Source: Candidatus Colwellia aromaticivorans (GTDB lineage: Bacteria; Pseudomonadota; Gammaproteobacteria; Enterobacterales; Alteromonadaceae). Taken from it: a stretch of 55,648 nt of DNA. Shown here piece after piece: positions 46,314 through 54,503 of the stretch. The stretch is taken from positions 1-55,648 of the forward strand of contig NZ_QOLD01000097.1 of NCBI RefSeq assembly GCF_003333305.1. The letters are read 5' to 3'. Both the position numbers and the translations under genes were made by a program. Under the pieces are notes generated by a model that was not told the DNA's origin, did no database searches, and saw only the letters and a program-made list of their open reading frames with translations. The number at the start of each line of letters is the position of its first letter. The stretch's first letter is position 1.

Positions 46314-47177
46314 CTAACTTGGATTAAAAGCCGTGATAAACCATGCACTTGAAGGCGCCCAGATTGTTCCATCGTTTCGTTCAAACTTGGCAATAACATC
46401 GGCCAAACCCTTCTCAACTTGTCCCTTTAGGCGCTGTCCTTCTTCACCGGCAAGACGAATTATTTCACCTGCGGGACCAATCTCAAGGGCAAATTGAATT
46501 GCTTCATCCAAATTACGACCAATACATATTTCAGAGTCAAACCGTTCAAACTGAATACGCTCAAAACCTACTGCCTTTAGCATGTCACTGACCATATCAG
46601 GGCCTGCCATTGAAAATGGACCAGGTCCACAATGCACAGCATCAGTTTCATCATGAGAAACTACTGGCACAATATTTCTTACACACATTTCAGCATCATG
46701 TAGCCAAGGGTTTGCTTCTCTTTTACGCCACACCACTTGCGTAAACTTACCACCAGGTTTTAGTGATAGGCGGATATTTTTCATCGCTAGGCTTGGCATA
46801 TTAAAAAACATAGTACCAAAGCGGGCAAATGCTTGATCATATGGACCTGATAAATCATCAACCTCAATATCAGCAACAAAAAATTTTGTATTGTTAAGGG
46901 CTTCTTGTTCAGCTAAAAGGTTACATTGCTGAATAAAGTTACTAGCACAATCAACACCAGAAGCGATACCTTTATCGCCAATTAACTTGGCTATACGAAC
47001 CGTGCAATCACCAAATCCGCAGCCAACATCTAATATTTTTGAACCAACTGGTGGAGGATGCCGTTCAAAAACTTGTTCACTAATTGCCGCATAGCCTTCA
47101 ACAAAGAGATATTTAAATCGTGTGAATTTGTCAAATAACACCGTATTCCATGCTTCTATTACTACCTCATTGGTCAT
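46314..47177 (-). CDS. SAM-dependent class I methyltransferase
   Basis: A 287-aa cytosolic methyltransferase. The SAM-binding glycine loop is ILDVGCGFGDCT (about residues 47-58), the acidic strand end is SGVDCASNFIQQC, and motif IV-V includes YDQAFARFGTMFF. The core matches the Methyltransf_25/31 group acting on small molecules. The substrate is not predictable. It is a single gene; the neighbouring LysR gene on the same strand is 350 bp away. Confidence 0.85.
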   Translation of the reverse strand: MTNEVVIEAWNTVLFDKFTRFKYLFVEGYAAISEQVFERHPPPVGSKILDVGCGFGDCTVRIAKLIGDKGIASGVDCASNFIQQCNLLAEQEALNNTKFFVADIEVDDLSGPYDQAFARFGTMFFNMPSLAMKNIRLSLKPGGKFTQVVWRKREANPWLHDAEMCVRNIVPVVSHDETDAVHCGPGPFSMAGPDMVSDMLKAVGFERIQFERFDSEICIGRNLDEAIQFALEIGPAGEIIRLAGEEGQRLKGQVEKGLADVIAKFERNDGTIWAPSSAWFITAFNPS

Positions 47178-47527
47178 TTTAATTCTCCTTTTTATAAATT
47201 AGTCCACTGCATTGTAAAAAGACTGTTATTCAAGTGTAGACTATTTATCCATTGAGAGCCTTGAGCTAGTAATAGAGCTTTACAAGCTTTTTTTATCGGT
47301 TAAATAAACAGAGTTTAGTAATAAGTAGAATAAATGTCATTTTTCGGAAATCTAAAATGTGCTTGTGAAGGCCATTAACTAATGCCTTAGTCTTGGCTAT
47401 CACTTTCTGTGGCTATGTGCCCCAGTATAACTTCAATTGTCTATATAATAGTCCATACTATAATGTGTAGACATGCACTCATTTTGTTAATGGCTCAAGA
47501 TAAACTCCCACTGATTAAGACCTTTTT
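47178..47527. other. Gap upstream of the methyltransferase gene
   Basis: A 350-bp AT-rich gap between the LysR stop and the methyltransferase start. A good AGGAG site precedes the methyltransferase ATG. A plus-strand frame covering part of the gap and the LysR gene has no coding support. Confidence 0.4.
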
Positions 47528-48469
47528 TCATAATCCAGTTTTAGTCAAAATGCCTTTATTAACGAGTTGGGCTAACACATCAGCACATTTGACCTTTAAA
47601 TGTTCTCTAAGCAGTCGAACTGCCGGTGTAATTGTTTGTCTACTAGGGCAGATAAGCCATAGTTCAGTCGATCTAGCTTCAAATTTGGATAATAGCGGAA
47701 CGACTTTCTCGCTAAGTAAATCATGTGACATATCTAAACAAGATTTTGCTGCGATCCCTTTACCACTGACGCACCAACGCCTAACCAGTTCAGCATCATT
47801 TGAAGTACGATTACTTTGTATTTTTACTTTAATAGATTCACCTCGATGAGAGAATTCCCAAACATCATAAATAATGTCATGAAGCTGATACAAAAGTCCA
47901 TTATGGGTTGTTAAATCATTCGGGTGTTTAGGTAACCCATATTTTTCTAGGTACTCAGCTGTTGCACAAACCACACGCGGCACATTACAAATCTTAAAGC
48001 CATAGAGGTTAGGATCATTTGGAGAGCCATAACGCAACGCGATATCGACAGGGTCACGATAGAAATCAACATTACTATCACTGATATGAAGTTTTATACG
48101 AATACCTGTATGTGCTTGCATAAATTCATCAAGCCAAGGTAAAATCAAGTTTCGGCCTAAATCAGACGGAACTGAAATTCTTAATTCTCCATCAATAATA
48201 TCTAAATCATCTTTAACGTTTTGCTGGGCTTGGTCGAGCATTTGTAATGCTTGCTCGCAATTGGGAATGTACTTTTCACCCGCAACAGAAAGTCTTAAAC
48301 GTCGAGTCGTTCGTATAAATAACTCAACTCCCAGCGCACGTTCAACCCGTTTAATTGCCGCACTGGCTGTTGCTGTACGCATATCTAAACTTTCTGCGGC
48401 GGCGGTAATGCTGCGAAATTCAGCAACCTTTAAAATAACATTAAGGTCTTCTAAAAGCATGATTGTCAA
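47528..48469 (-). CDS. LysR-family transcriptional regulator
   Basis: A 313-aa regulator. The winged helix (residues 4-62) contains VAEFRSITAAAESLDMRTATASAAIKRVE-type helix-turn-helix spacing and the LFIRTTRRLRLS wing; the substrate-binding effector domain follows with GELRISVPSDLGR. It belongs to the CrgA/DhcR-like side of the family that often represses a divergently transcribed oxidoreductase gene. Here the divergent neighbour is an NADPH:quinone-reductase-like gene 134 bp away. The effector is unknown. Confidence 0.9.
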   Translation of the reverse strand: MTIMLLEDLNVILKVAEFRSITAAAESLDMRTATASAAIKRVERALGVELFIRTTRRLRLSVAGEKYIPNCEQALQMLDQAQQNVKDDLDIIDGELRISVPSDLGRNLILPWLDEFMQAHTGIRIKLHISDSNVDFYRDPVDIALRYGSPNDPNLYGFKICNVPRVVCATAEYLEKYGLPKHPNDLTTHNGLLYQLHDIIYDVWEFSHRGESIKVKIQSNRTSNDAELVRRWCVSGKGIAAKSCLDMSHDLLSEKVVPLLSKFEARSTELWLICPSRQTITPAVRLLREHLKVKCADVLAQLVNKGILTKTGL

Positions 48470-48471
48470 AT

Positions 48472-48496
48472 AATAATTGATAAAGATTCAATCATT
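48472..48496. promoter_or_regulatory. Candidate LysR operator
   Basis: AATAATTGA, seven bases, TCAATCATT: a near-perfect interrupted palindrome matching the T-N11-A layout, right at the 5' end of the LysR gene in the divergent region. Confidence 0.5.
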
Positions 48497-48558
48497 ATGC
48501 TGTTTCCATCTGATCAATCAAGTTATATTATTACTCCCAAGTTAACTGTGAACATTAA

Positions 48559-48584
48559 CTATCAATTTTAGCTATCAATTTTAG
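48559..48584. repeat. Perfect 13-bp tandem duplication in the 5' leader
   Basis: CTATCAATTTTAG occurs twice head to tail, 19 bp before the oxidoreductase start. It contains ATCAATT, similar to the operator half-site, so it may add binding sites or be slippage. Confidence 0.6.
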
Positions 48585-48602
48585 ATACACAGGAGAATAA
48601 CC

Positions 48603-49628
48603 ATGAAAGCAATTGGCTACACGCAATCATTATCTATCAGCGACCCATTATCTTTAATAGATATTGAGCTACCGCAACCTACCGCATCAGGTCATGACTT
48701 GTTAGTGAGAATTAAGTCGATTGCTGTTAATCCAGTTGATTGTAAAATTCGTCAAAATGTTGTACCAGAAGGTGATGATTACAAAGTACTTGGTTGGGAT
48801 GCTGTTGGTGAAGTGGTTGCAATAGGTGAATCAGTAAATAATTTTAAGCCTGGAGATAGGGTGTTTTATGCAGGTGACTTAAATCGGCAGGGTAGTAATG
48901 CAGAATATCAATTAGTTGATGAACGTATTGTCGGTAATAAGCCAAAAAGTTTATCTGATAGAGAAGCTGCTGCATTACCATTAACAACGATTACTGCTTG
49001 GGAATTATTATTTGAGCGATTGGCCGTGCCACAACAGCACCCTGACACAAAAGAACAGTCAACTGATGTGATTTTGATTATTGGTGCAGCAGGTGGTGTA
49101 GGCTCAATTTTAGTTCAATTAGCGAGTGCATTAACCGGTGCAACAGTTATCGCTACCGCCTCTCGTGAAAGCTCGTCAAATTGGGTAAAGAAACTTGGCG
49201 CTGATTATGTAATTGATCACTCCAAATCATTACAGAAACAAATTGAGCATCTAAATATTGGACAAGTAACGCATGTTGCCAGCTTAACCCACACCGATTC
49301 ATATCTAGATAGCTATGTTGAGCTGTTAGCTCCAATGGGGAAAATTGCATTAATTGATGACCCTAAATCAATTGATATCACTAAACTTAAACAGAAAAGT
49401 TTGTCACTGCATTGGGAATTTATGTTCACCCGATCAATGTTCAAAACAAAAGATATCAACGAACAACATCACTTACTGAACAAGGTTTCTGATTTGATTG
49501 ACCAAGGTTATATCCAAACTACGGTCGGTAAAACATTAGGAACAATTAATGCTAAAAATTTAAGAGCTGCCCATAAAGAGATTGAATCAGGTAAATCAAT
49601 TGGAAAAATCGTATTAGAAGGCTTTTAA
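48603..49628 (+). CDS. Zinc-type alcohol dehydrogenase/NADPH:quinone reductase-like protein
   Basis: A 341-aa MDR-superfamily enzyme. The GroES-like N-terminal domain has VNPVDCKIRQ and GWDAVGEVVAIGE; the Rossmann domain has IIGAAGGVGSILVQLA with the NADPH loop. The catalytic-zinc cysteine ligands are absent, as in the zeta-crystallin/quinone reductase and ZADH1-like groups, so it reduces a quinone or enone with NADPH. A GGAG site precedes the ATG. Control by the divergent LysR protein is likely. Confidence 0.9.
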   Translation: MKAIGYTQSLSISDPLSLIDIELPQPTASGHDLLVRIKSIAVNPVDCKIRQNVVPEGDDYKVLGWDAVGEVVAIGESVNNFKPGDRVFYAGDLNRQGSNAEYQLVDERIVGNKPKSLSDREAAALPLTTITAWELLFERLAVPQQHPDTKEQSTDVILIIGAAGGVGSILVQLASALTGATVIATASRESSSNWVKKLGADYVIDHSKSLQKQIEHLNIGQVTHVASLTHTDSYLDSYVELLAPMGKIALIDDPKSIDITKLKQKSLSLHWEFMFTRSMFKTKDINEQHHLLNKVSDLIDQGYIQTTVGKTLGTINAKNLRAAHKEIESGKSIGKIVLEGF

Positions 49629-49667
49629 TGGGTTAATTCTATATTTTGAAGTGGCTAGGTATACACG

Positions 49668-50399
49668 TTACTTTTTTGAGGTTGGTAATAATAAGTATTT
49701 TTCATTTAAACTAATGAAAACCCAAACTAATACAGTAGGAAAAACTACTAAAAAAAGATACTTAGCGTATAGCAAGGGCACTAAGACTGAACTAGTAATT
49801 AACAAGGCATAGAGACAAAACATACCTTTATGCCTTTTTGCTAATGAAAAAGCAGCAACAAAGTTTCCAACTATCCCTAAATTGTCTAAACGGGCAATTA
49901 AACACGGTAGTAGACCAACAACCATAGATAAAAGTGCAAACACCCAAGCAAGCACAAAGTTAAAGCAATAAAACTCAAAGGTCATATCACCTCTGGCTTG
50001 TGTTTGTATATCAAAGGCTTTGGCAAGAAATGAGTTTTGATCAACATAGATACTATACAAAGCAATAGCATCGGTAATCCAAATGAGAAAGAAGAGAAAC
50101 TGCACCACACAGACTAAACCGATATTTGCGAGTAAGTCGCTAAAATGAAAAGTATCTCTTTTTCCTTCTTTGTTAAGGAGTAGGGGGTGTAAGACTAAGC
50201 TCACTAAAGGAATAAATAGAACAAAGCCTGCGCAAAAAGAAATATACATGGTGTTAAAATCATAAGCGCCAAGATAAAATTGAATAACTTGTGCGATAAA
50301 GAAGATCACTAAACTTGTAAAAAACACCAAAGCGTAACTCATGATTTTTTCACTTGAGAAACGCGATAGGCTCAAAGACTCTGACACTATATCCACCAA
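49668..50399 (-). CDS. Six-helix membrane protein of unknown function
   Basis: A 243-aa inner-membrane protein with hydrophobic segments at about 22-44, 52-73, 88-115, 145-168, 190-212 and 214-230 and a short cytosolic N-terminus. Layout and length recall Yip1-like/YihY-like small membrane proteins, but no defining motif is visible. It converges on the oxidoreductase gene and stands alone. Its N-terminus overlaps no other gene. Confidence 0.72.
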   Translation of the reverse strand: MVDIVSESLSLSRFSSEKIMSYALVFFTSLVIFFIAQVIQFYLGAYDFNTMYISFCAGFVLFIPLVSLVLHPLLLNKEGKRDTFHFSDLLANIGLVCVVQFLFFLIWITDAIALYSIYVDQNSFLAKAFDIQTQARGDMTFEFYCFNFVLAWVFALLSMVVGLLPCLIARLDNLGIVGNFVAAFSLAKRHKGMFCLYALLITSSVLVPLLYAKYLFLVVFPTVLVWVFISLNEKYLLLPTSKK

Positions 50400-50528
50400 T
50401 AAATTATTTGATTAAAAGGTCATTTTAGCTCAACTAACAAGTTAATCTATTGATGTGAAATAAGACAAAAGCAAAGGTGTGTATTTCTTTTGCTTAGTAT
50501 CGGCTTTCTTGGTGTCGCTTTATTCTTC

Positions 50529-50720
50529 GGGTGTTTATTTTACCGTCTTCGACAAAGCTAGAACTTGTATACCAAATTAGTCAATCTAAATTGGGTGTAG
50601 ATCCTTTGTGACGACAGAAAATAAGGTAAGATCCTTTTATTTCAGTGAGTTACCTTTAACATAAAATAACAAAAAGGCCATATTGTGGTAGTTATTAACC
50701 GCGAAGAAAAATAAACACCC
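50529..50720. repeat. 192-bp element bounded by a perfect 13-bp inverted repeat
   Basis: GGGTGTTTATTTT at 50529 and its exact complement at 50708-50720. Flanks also correspond (GGCTTT...GG and CTTCG). It lies directly before the ISKra4 relic and may be one end of that element folded on a second copy, or a separate short element. The rest of 50400-50750 has no gene. Confidence 0.5.
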
Positions 50721-50750
50721 CAAAAAGCCTCTTATGACTCCAGCTTTACG

Positions 50751-51165
50751 GTAATTCTTTCGATTTTTCATTCTTTTCTGATGCGAAGCAGCAGCTAAAT
50801 ACTATGATCACTCATTTAAGTGCGGATTTACCGCTTACTCAAGAGCATGGCACCGTCGACAGTTGTGCTAAGTACTTGCTGAATAATAAAAAAGGCTGAA
50901 GTATGATGAGGCCTTGGTTGCAGGTTTCCCTATAGCCAGCGGTATTATTGAAGTAGCCTGTCGCCACCTAATTAATGATAGATTAGATATAACAGGAGCT
51001 CGCTGGGGCTGAAAGGAGCAGAGGCGTTACTTAAGCTGAGATCGTTAAAATCAAGCGGTGATTTTGATGAGTACTGGGACTTCCATAAACAGCAATCGAA
51101 AAAGCGTCTTTATACAATCAATTCACTCGCTCGAGGTAGCTTAGTAATAGGTCGTCGTTTTAAAA
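50751..51165 (+). pseudogene. ISKra4-family transposase, C-terminal relic
   Basis: Three frames read in order: SDAKQQLNTMITHLSADLP and CAKYLLNNKK; then YDEALVAGFPIASGIIE, ACRHLINDRLDITGARW; then GLKGAEALLKLRSLKSSGDFDEYW. The GxxIASGxIExxCRHxxxDR and GxRW-GxxGAExxLxLR segments are the catalytic end of ISKra4 transposases. Two frameshifts and the missing N-terminus make it dead. It joins the czcA stub at about 51165. Confidence 0.82.
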
Positions 51166-51399
51166 GAACTACACCCAAATCTTTATAAACGTGTTATTGA
51201 AGGCGCAAATCGTCGATTAAGGCCAGTACTAATGACAGCGCCAACCGCCATGTTTGGATTACTGCCATTAGTTTTTGCAACAGGCCCTGGCGCTGAAATT
51301 GAAAAACCTTTAGCGATAGTTGTTATTGGCGGGTTGATAACATCCACGATTACTACACTGTATGTATTACCTATATTTTACTGCTGGTTGGAGAAAAAA
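51166..51399 (+). pseudogene. CzcA/CusA-type RND metal efflux pump, C-terminal stub
   Basis: The frame gives LYKRVIEGANRRLRPVLMTA, LVFATGPGAEIEKPLAIVVIGG and a final membrane helix ending YCWLEKK: the last ~75 residues of a ~1040-aa heavy-metal RND transporter. The gene is cut off upstream by the ISKra4 relic. Its frame runs without a stop into the next gene. Confidence 0.85.
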
Positions 51400-51702
51400 A
51401 TGACTGAAGTATTAATGTTTACATTAAATGTGCCGACAAGCCTAAAAGATGAGATAATTGATCAATTAATTAGCTTGCCAAACCTTTCGGGATTTAACTT
51501 ACAAAAGATAAGCGGCTATAGTAAAGAATACAGCTTATTTGATATATCTGAACAAGTTGAAGGTTACAAAGCTTTTTTTCAATTTGAAGTGCTTATCGCG
51601 TCAAGTGAGGTTAGTAAGCTAAAAGAATGTCTGAAGCCTGTTTACCAGCCAGCAAAATTAAGGTATTGGTTAACACCCGTTATAGAAAATGGTCATTTTT
51701 AA
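51400..51702 (+). CDS. DUF3240 family protein
   Basis: A 100-aa protein of the DUF3240 (PF11582) type, normally encoded right after czcA-like genes in metal-efflux operons. The ferredoxin-like start TEVLMFTLNVPTSLKDEIIDQ and closing RYWLTPVIENGHF fit. Its frame is open upstream through the czcA stub (AAAAAAATGA). The probable ancestral arrangement is an ATGA overlap; a one-base change in the A tract would produce the present fusion. Translation from the ATG at 51400 is the natural choice. Confidence 0.7.
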   Translation: MTEVLMFTLNVPTSLKDEIIDQLISLPNLSGFNLQKISGYSKEYSLFDISEQVEGYKAFFQFEVLIASSEVSKLKECLKPVYQPAKLRYWLTPVIENGHF

Positions 51703-51732
51703 TACTATTTACGACAAAAAAGAGAGGTTAAT

Positions 51733-52446
51733 ATGGATATCAAACGAGAACAAATTTTTGTATGGAGTCGTAACATAAGGTTATTTCATTGGATAAATGT
51801 AATAGCGATAACGTTACTTATTTGTATAGGATTAATCATTTTAAATGCGAAATTATTTGGTGTTAGTACCGATGGAAAAATTCTCTTAAAAACGTTACAT
51901 GTAAGCGTAGGATATGTTTTTGCGGTCAACTTACTTTTTAGAATAATTATCGGTTTTATAGGTAAAGCACACGAACGATGGAGTAAAGTGTTACCCTTTA
52001 ATAAAGGCTTTTCACAAGAGTTAGTTGAATTTAAGGAGCAGAAAAAATCAGCTTATAAAGGGCATAATCCTGCAGGAAAATTAATGGTGTTGGCATTGTT
52101 ATTTTTAATGCTCGTTCAAATGGTTTCAGGTCTGGTGATTGCTGGCACAGACATTTATTATCCACCTTTTGGAGGATACTTTGCCGAGAGTATTGCAATA
52201 GATAAACAAAATATTGAAGCAATTAAGCCTTACTCAAAAGTGAATGTTGATGAAACAGCTTACAAAGCAATGAGGGATATACGAAAACCATTCATTACAG
52301 CCCATGTTTATGCATTTTATTGTTTTCTTTTTCTTATTCCATTGCACATTATAGGTGTTATCGTCGCTGAAAGAAGAGAAAAAACTGCATTGGTTTCTGC
52401 CATGATTACTGGCTATAAGTACCTTCCAAAAGATGATCCAAAGTAG
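51733..52446 (+). CDS. Cytochrome b561-like membrane protein
   Basis: A 237-aa di-haem-type b cytochrome of the bacterial b561/Ni-Fe hydrogenase cytochrome b group, with four helices (about 20-40, 58-78, 112-130, 192-212). Candidate haem ligands are the His of LFHWINV, LHVSVGYV, GHNPAGK and TAHVYAFY. AGAGG precedes the ATG. Such genes accompany czcA-DUF3240 in several gammaproteobacteria, so it is probably the surviving tail of the same metal-response operon. Confidence 0.87.
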   Translation: MDIKREQIFVWSRNIRLFHWINVIAITLLICIGLIILNAKLFGVSTDGKILLKTLHVSVGYVFAVNLLFRIIIGFIGKAHERWSKVLPFNKGFSQELVEFKEQKKSAYKGHNPAGKLMVLALLFLMLVQMVSGLVIAGTDIYYPPFGGYFAESIAIDKQNIEAIKPYSKVNVDETAYKAMRDIRKPFITAHVYAFYCFLFLIPLHIIGVIVAERREKTALVSAMITGYKYLPKDDPK

Positions 52447-52480
52447 GGCGGTATTCTAAGGTTTTAAAAAATCAGGATTA

Positions 52481-52604
52481 CTGTTAAACGGCGTAGGATA
52501 GTTGGCTAAATGTGCGAGGTACGAGCACAGCAAGCTTTTATGTGTCCGACTTAATTTCCCAGAAAGACAGGCTGATCTATAAGTTTGAAGCGCTTGTTAT
52601 AACT
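52481..52604 (-). other. Degenerate attC recombination site (last of the array)
   Basis: On the minus strand TATAACAAGCGC opens the site just at the ParE stop. GGACACATAA and TTTAGCCAACTAT correspond to the arms of the better sites at 53247 and 54989. The final core (CGCCGTTTAAC) departs from GTTRRRY, and about 30 extra bases are present. It marks the left edge of the cassette array. Confidence 0.55.
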
Positions 52605-52890
52605 CAATATTATCCAAACCAAGCAATTGACGACTATTACGTAAAGTTAGTATTTTAATCTCATTCTCAATTTTATAGATAATACGATAACTACCAAATA
52701 TTACTTCACGATAATTTGAACCTAACAACTCTGGTACTTTTCGAGCCAATTCAGGTTGAGAACCAAGTAAATCAGTACGATCAAAAACATCATTTACCCA
52801 TTTATCTGCCGCAGATGGTTTATCAAGAGCAATAAACTTTGCTGTTGCTTATAATTTCTCTAATGCTAATGGAGACCAAACTACTTTCAA
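52597..52890 (-). pseudogene. ParE/RelE-type toxin with premature stop
   Basis: Read from TTG 52890 (overlapping the antitoxin TGA), codons give KVVWSPLALEKL, a TAA as codon 14 (52849-52851), then FIALDKPSAADKWVNDVFD and YREVIFGSYRIIYKI to the natural end at 52597. Apart from the stop, the ~97-codon ParE frame is perfect, so inactivation is recent. The lost toxin leaves the antitoxin gene intact. Confidence 0.85.
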
Positions 52891-53168
52891 GACTTAATAC
52901 TCTGCAATATTTTTGTGCGGGCATCTGAATTAGAAATACCTAACCCAGCAGAAAGTTGAGCCTCTGCTTCTTGAACTTCTTCAAGTAATTCAATTTTTTC
53001 CTGCATCGCTTCATATTCTGAGACATCAATAACTACAGCTACACCTTTTCCTCTCTGGGTGATAACAATTGGCCGTCTTGTTTTATTAATTTGTCGTATA
53101 AATGAAGCCGCTCCAGCCCTAAAATCTGATAAGGGTTGAATATCTTTATCAAAATGAAGTCTACTCAT
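52887..53168 (-). CDS. Phd/YefM-family antitoxin
   Basis: A 93-aa antitoxin. The N-terminal DNA-binding fold has PLSDFRAGAASFIRQIN and PIVITQRGKGVAVVIDVSEYE, the hallmark of Phd/YefM; the C-terminal helices would wrap the ParE toxin. It represses its own promoter, for which a candidate operator lies 17 bp upstream. It overlaps the toxin gene by three bases. The pair is a typical integron cassette cargo, here bounded by attC sites at 52481 and 53247. Confidence 0.9.
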   Translation of the reverse strand: MSRLHFDKDIQPLSDFRAGAASFIRQINKTRRPIVITQRGKGVAVVIDVSEYEAMQEKIELLEEVQEAEAQLSAGLGISNSDARTKILQSIKS

Positions 53169-53184
53169 GGTGATACCTTTAGTT

Positions 53185-53231
53185 GTACTTTAAATAGTAC
53201 TGGTTATAGGAAGAATTAGAAATAAACACAA
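53185..53231 (-). promoter_or_regulatory. Promoter and operator of the antitoxin-toxin cassette
   Basis: On the minus strand TTGTGT (53231-53226), 17 bases, TATAAC (53208-53203) form a good promoter. GTACT TTAAAT AGTAC (53185-53200) is a perfect palindrome just downstream, suited to autorepression. Confidence 0.5.
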
Positions 53232-53246
53232 GCCTTTGATTTTGAG

Positions 53247-53347
53247 TTATAACGCCCACTTAAGCGGACAGAAATAGTTGGCTAAAATAGTGTAGCGAAG
53301 CGAAACATAGCCAACTGTTACGTGTCCTTGTTGATTTTCTTGTTAGC
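53247..53347 (-). other. attC recombination site
   Basis: On the minus strand it runs from GCTAACAAG to GGGCGTTATAA. Long complementary arms (AACAGTTGGCTATG against TTTAGCCAACTATT) surround TTCGCTTCGCTACA, and GGACACG/CTGTCCGC form the inner boxes. It is nearly identical in its middle to the site at 54989, as in the homogeneous arrays of chromosomal integrons. The stop of the neighbouring gene lies inside it. Confidence 0.88.
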
Positions 53348-53791
53348 ACTATATACTTCTATTGCCTCATCTTCTGCAAAATACCATATTTTATCAAATT
53401 GAACATTTTTTCTATTTGATAAAATATATTTTATAGTTGAAATTACTACATCATTTGGTAATGCTAATTCTAAATCATCATAAAGTAATAATTGAATTGG
53501 TTCTTTAACCAGATATTTTTTTTCTAACTTTGCATGCAGTATTCTATTCGTGCTGTCTTCCCCCCAAACCTCATTGGTATTGTTTGAACAATCAAGGAAT
53601 GGTTTAGCGGACTCTTTAGTATAATTTCTAGCTAACTCAAAATAAGTAACCTTCCCATCAAAATTACAGACTAAATCAGGCTTGGGAGGAAAGCATTTAA
53701 CAACACCAGATACTTCAATATGAGATAATTTAGAACAGAACTGATTAAACACCTCTATTTCATAAAGTCCTTTATCTGATTCTGAACTCAT
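53318..53791 (-). CDS. Integron cassette protein of unknown function
   Basis: A 157-aa soluble protein, not recognised. It contains PKPDLVCNFDGKVTYFELAR (about 36-55). That pattern, PD then a beta-hairpin then E, is weakly reminiscent of PD-(D/E)xK nucleases but lacks the Lys. Its last ten codons (ANKKINKDT) are written by the attC site itself, so the end of the protein was set by cassette formation. Start at ATG 53791. It is one cassette with the site at 53247 as its own attC. Confidence 0.72.
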   Translation of the reverse strand: MSSESDKGLYEIEVFNQFCSKLSHIEVSGVVKCFPPKPDLVCNFDGKVTYFELARNYTKESAKPFLDCSNNTNEVWGEDSTNRILHAKLEKKYLVKEPIQLLLYDDLELALPNDVVISTIKYILSNRKNVQFDKIWYFAEDEAIEVYSANKKINKDT

Positions 53792-53803
53792 GTATTACCT
53801 ATA

Positions 53804-53903
53804 GTGCTAACGCCCCAATAATGGGCTAAAAATTGTTGGTTATAATGTGGAGCGAAGCGGAACCTAACCAACTGTTTTAGTTCCGTTTAAACGCCTTGTT
53901 AGC
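53804..53903 (-). other. attC recombination site
   Basis: On the minus strand GCTAACAAGGCG to GGGGCGTTAGCAC. The arms CAGTTGGTTAGG and ATAACCAACAATT surround TTCCGCTTCGCTCCAC. The outer core pair GCTAAC/GTTAGC is perfect. It follows two bases after the stop of the DUF4823 gene, its cassette partner. Confidence 0.9.
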
Positions 53904-53905
53904 AG

Positions 53906-54427
53906 TTACTTATACAAGCTTTCAACGTATTTAAGGGTTGGTTCTTCAAGTAGATCCTGAGGATGATCTCCCCCAAAAGTTAACCACTTGCTTTTGCCTG
54001 TGTACGTTGTATTCCCGATCTCTTTTTGGGTCTTTGAATCGTAAGTAATGATTTGAATTTCTACTTTGTCCGATTTTCCAGACCATTCCGTAGCCCTATC
54101 TTCCCAATGCAGGATAATAGGTTGTACAAAGTAACCATATGCATTCGGATCAATAGACTCTAAACACTCCTGACCTTTACAATCAGTAGTAATAGTTACT
54201 TTAGAAGCGTTCTTAGAAAAGGCACTTCTAACTGTATTTGCTGTCATTCGACCAGAATTTCTATATTCCGTTTGATCATACCAACCATTTTCTGGTGTTG
54301 AGATTAAAACAGCTACGCTTTGATCTAATTTAACTTCTGGCGACTAGAATTCATTATGCTTATAAGATGAACTACAACCTGAAAGAAATATTATTGCAGT
54401 TCCGAACATTACCAAATTACGATTCAT
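53906..54427 (-). pseudogene. DUF4823-type lipoprotein with premature amber codon
   Basis: From ATG 54427 the frame reads a lipoprotein signal (IIFLSGCSSS, Cys18), then TAG as codon 28 (54344-54346). It continues in the same frame for 146 codons with VAVLISTPENGWY, ILHWEDRATEWSGKSDK and TFGGDHPQDLL, matching DUF4823 lipoproteins. A shorter frame from 54247 would lack signal and N-terminal part and is unlikely to be functional. A single base change explains the loss. Amber read-through cannot be excluded. Confidence 0.8.
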
Positions 54428-54446
54428 ATCTTTACTCCAGTGATAC

Positions 54447-54503
54447 TGCTAACGCCTCGTTAAAAGCCAACTGTTTTTTTGTCCTTGTTTAATTTCTTAT
54501 AGC
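54447..54503 (-). other. Shortened attC recombination site
   Basis: On the minus strand GCTATAAGAAATT to GAGGCGTTAGCA, only 57 bp. The left arm AACAGTTGGCTTTT is present, but the central hairpin with the returning arm is missing, so it looks deleted. Core ends GTTAGCA and inner box ACAAGGAC are conserved. Confidence 0.7.

Noticed and set aside
47409..47849. 146-aa plus-strand open frame
   Set aside because: Mostly antisense to the LysR gene, with no start signal or known motif.
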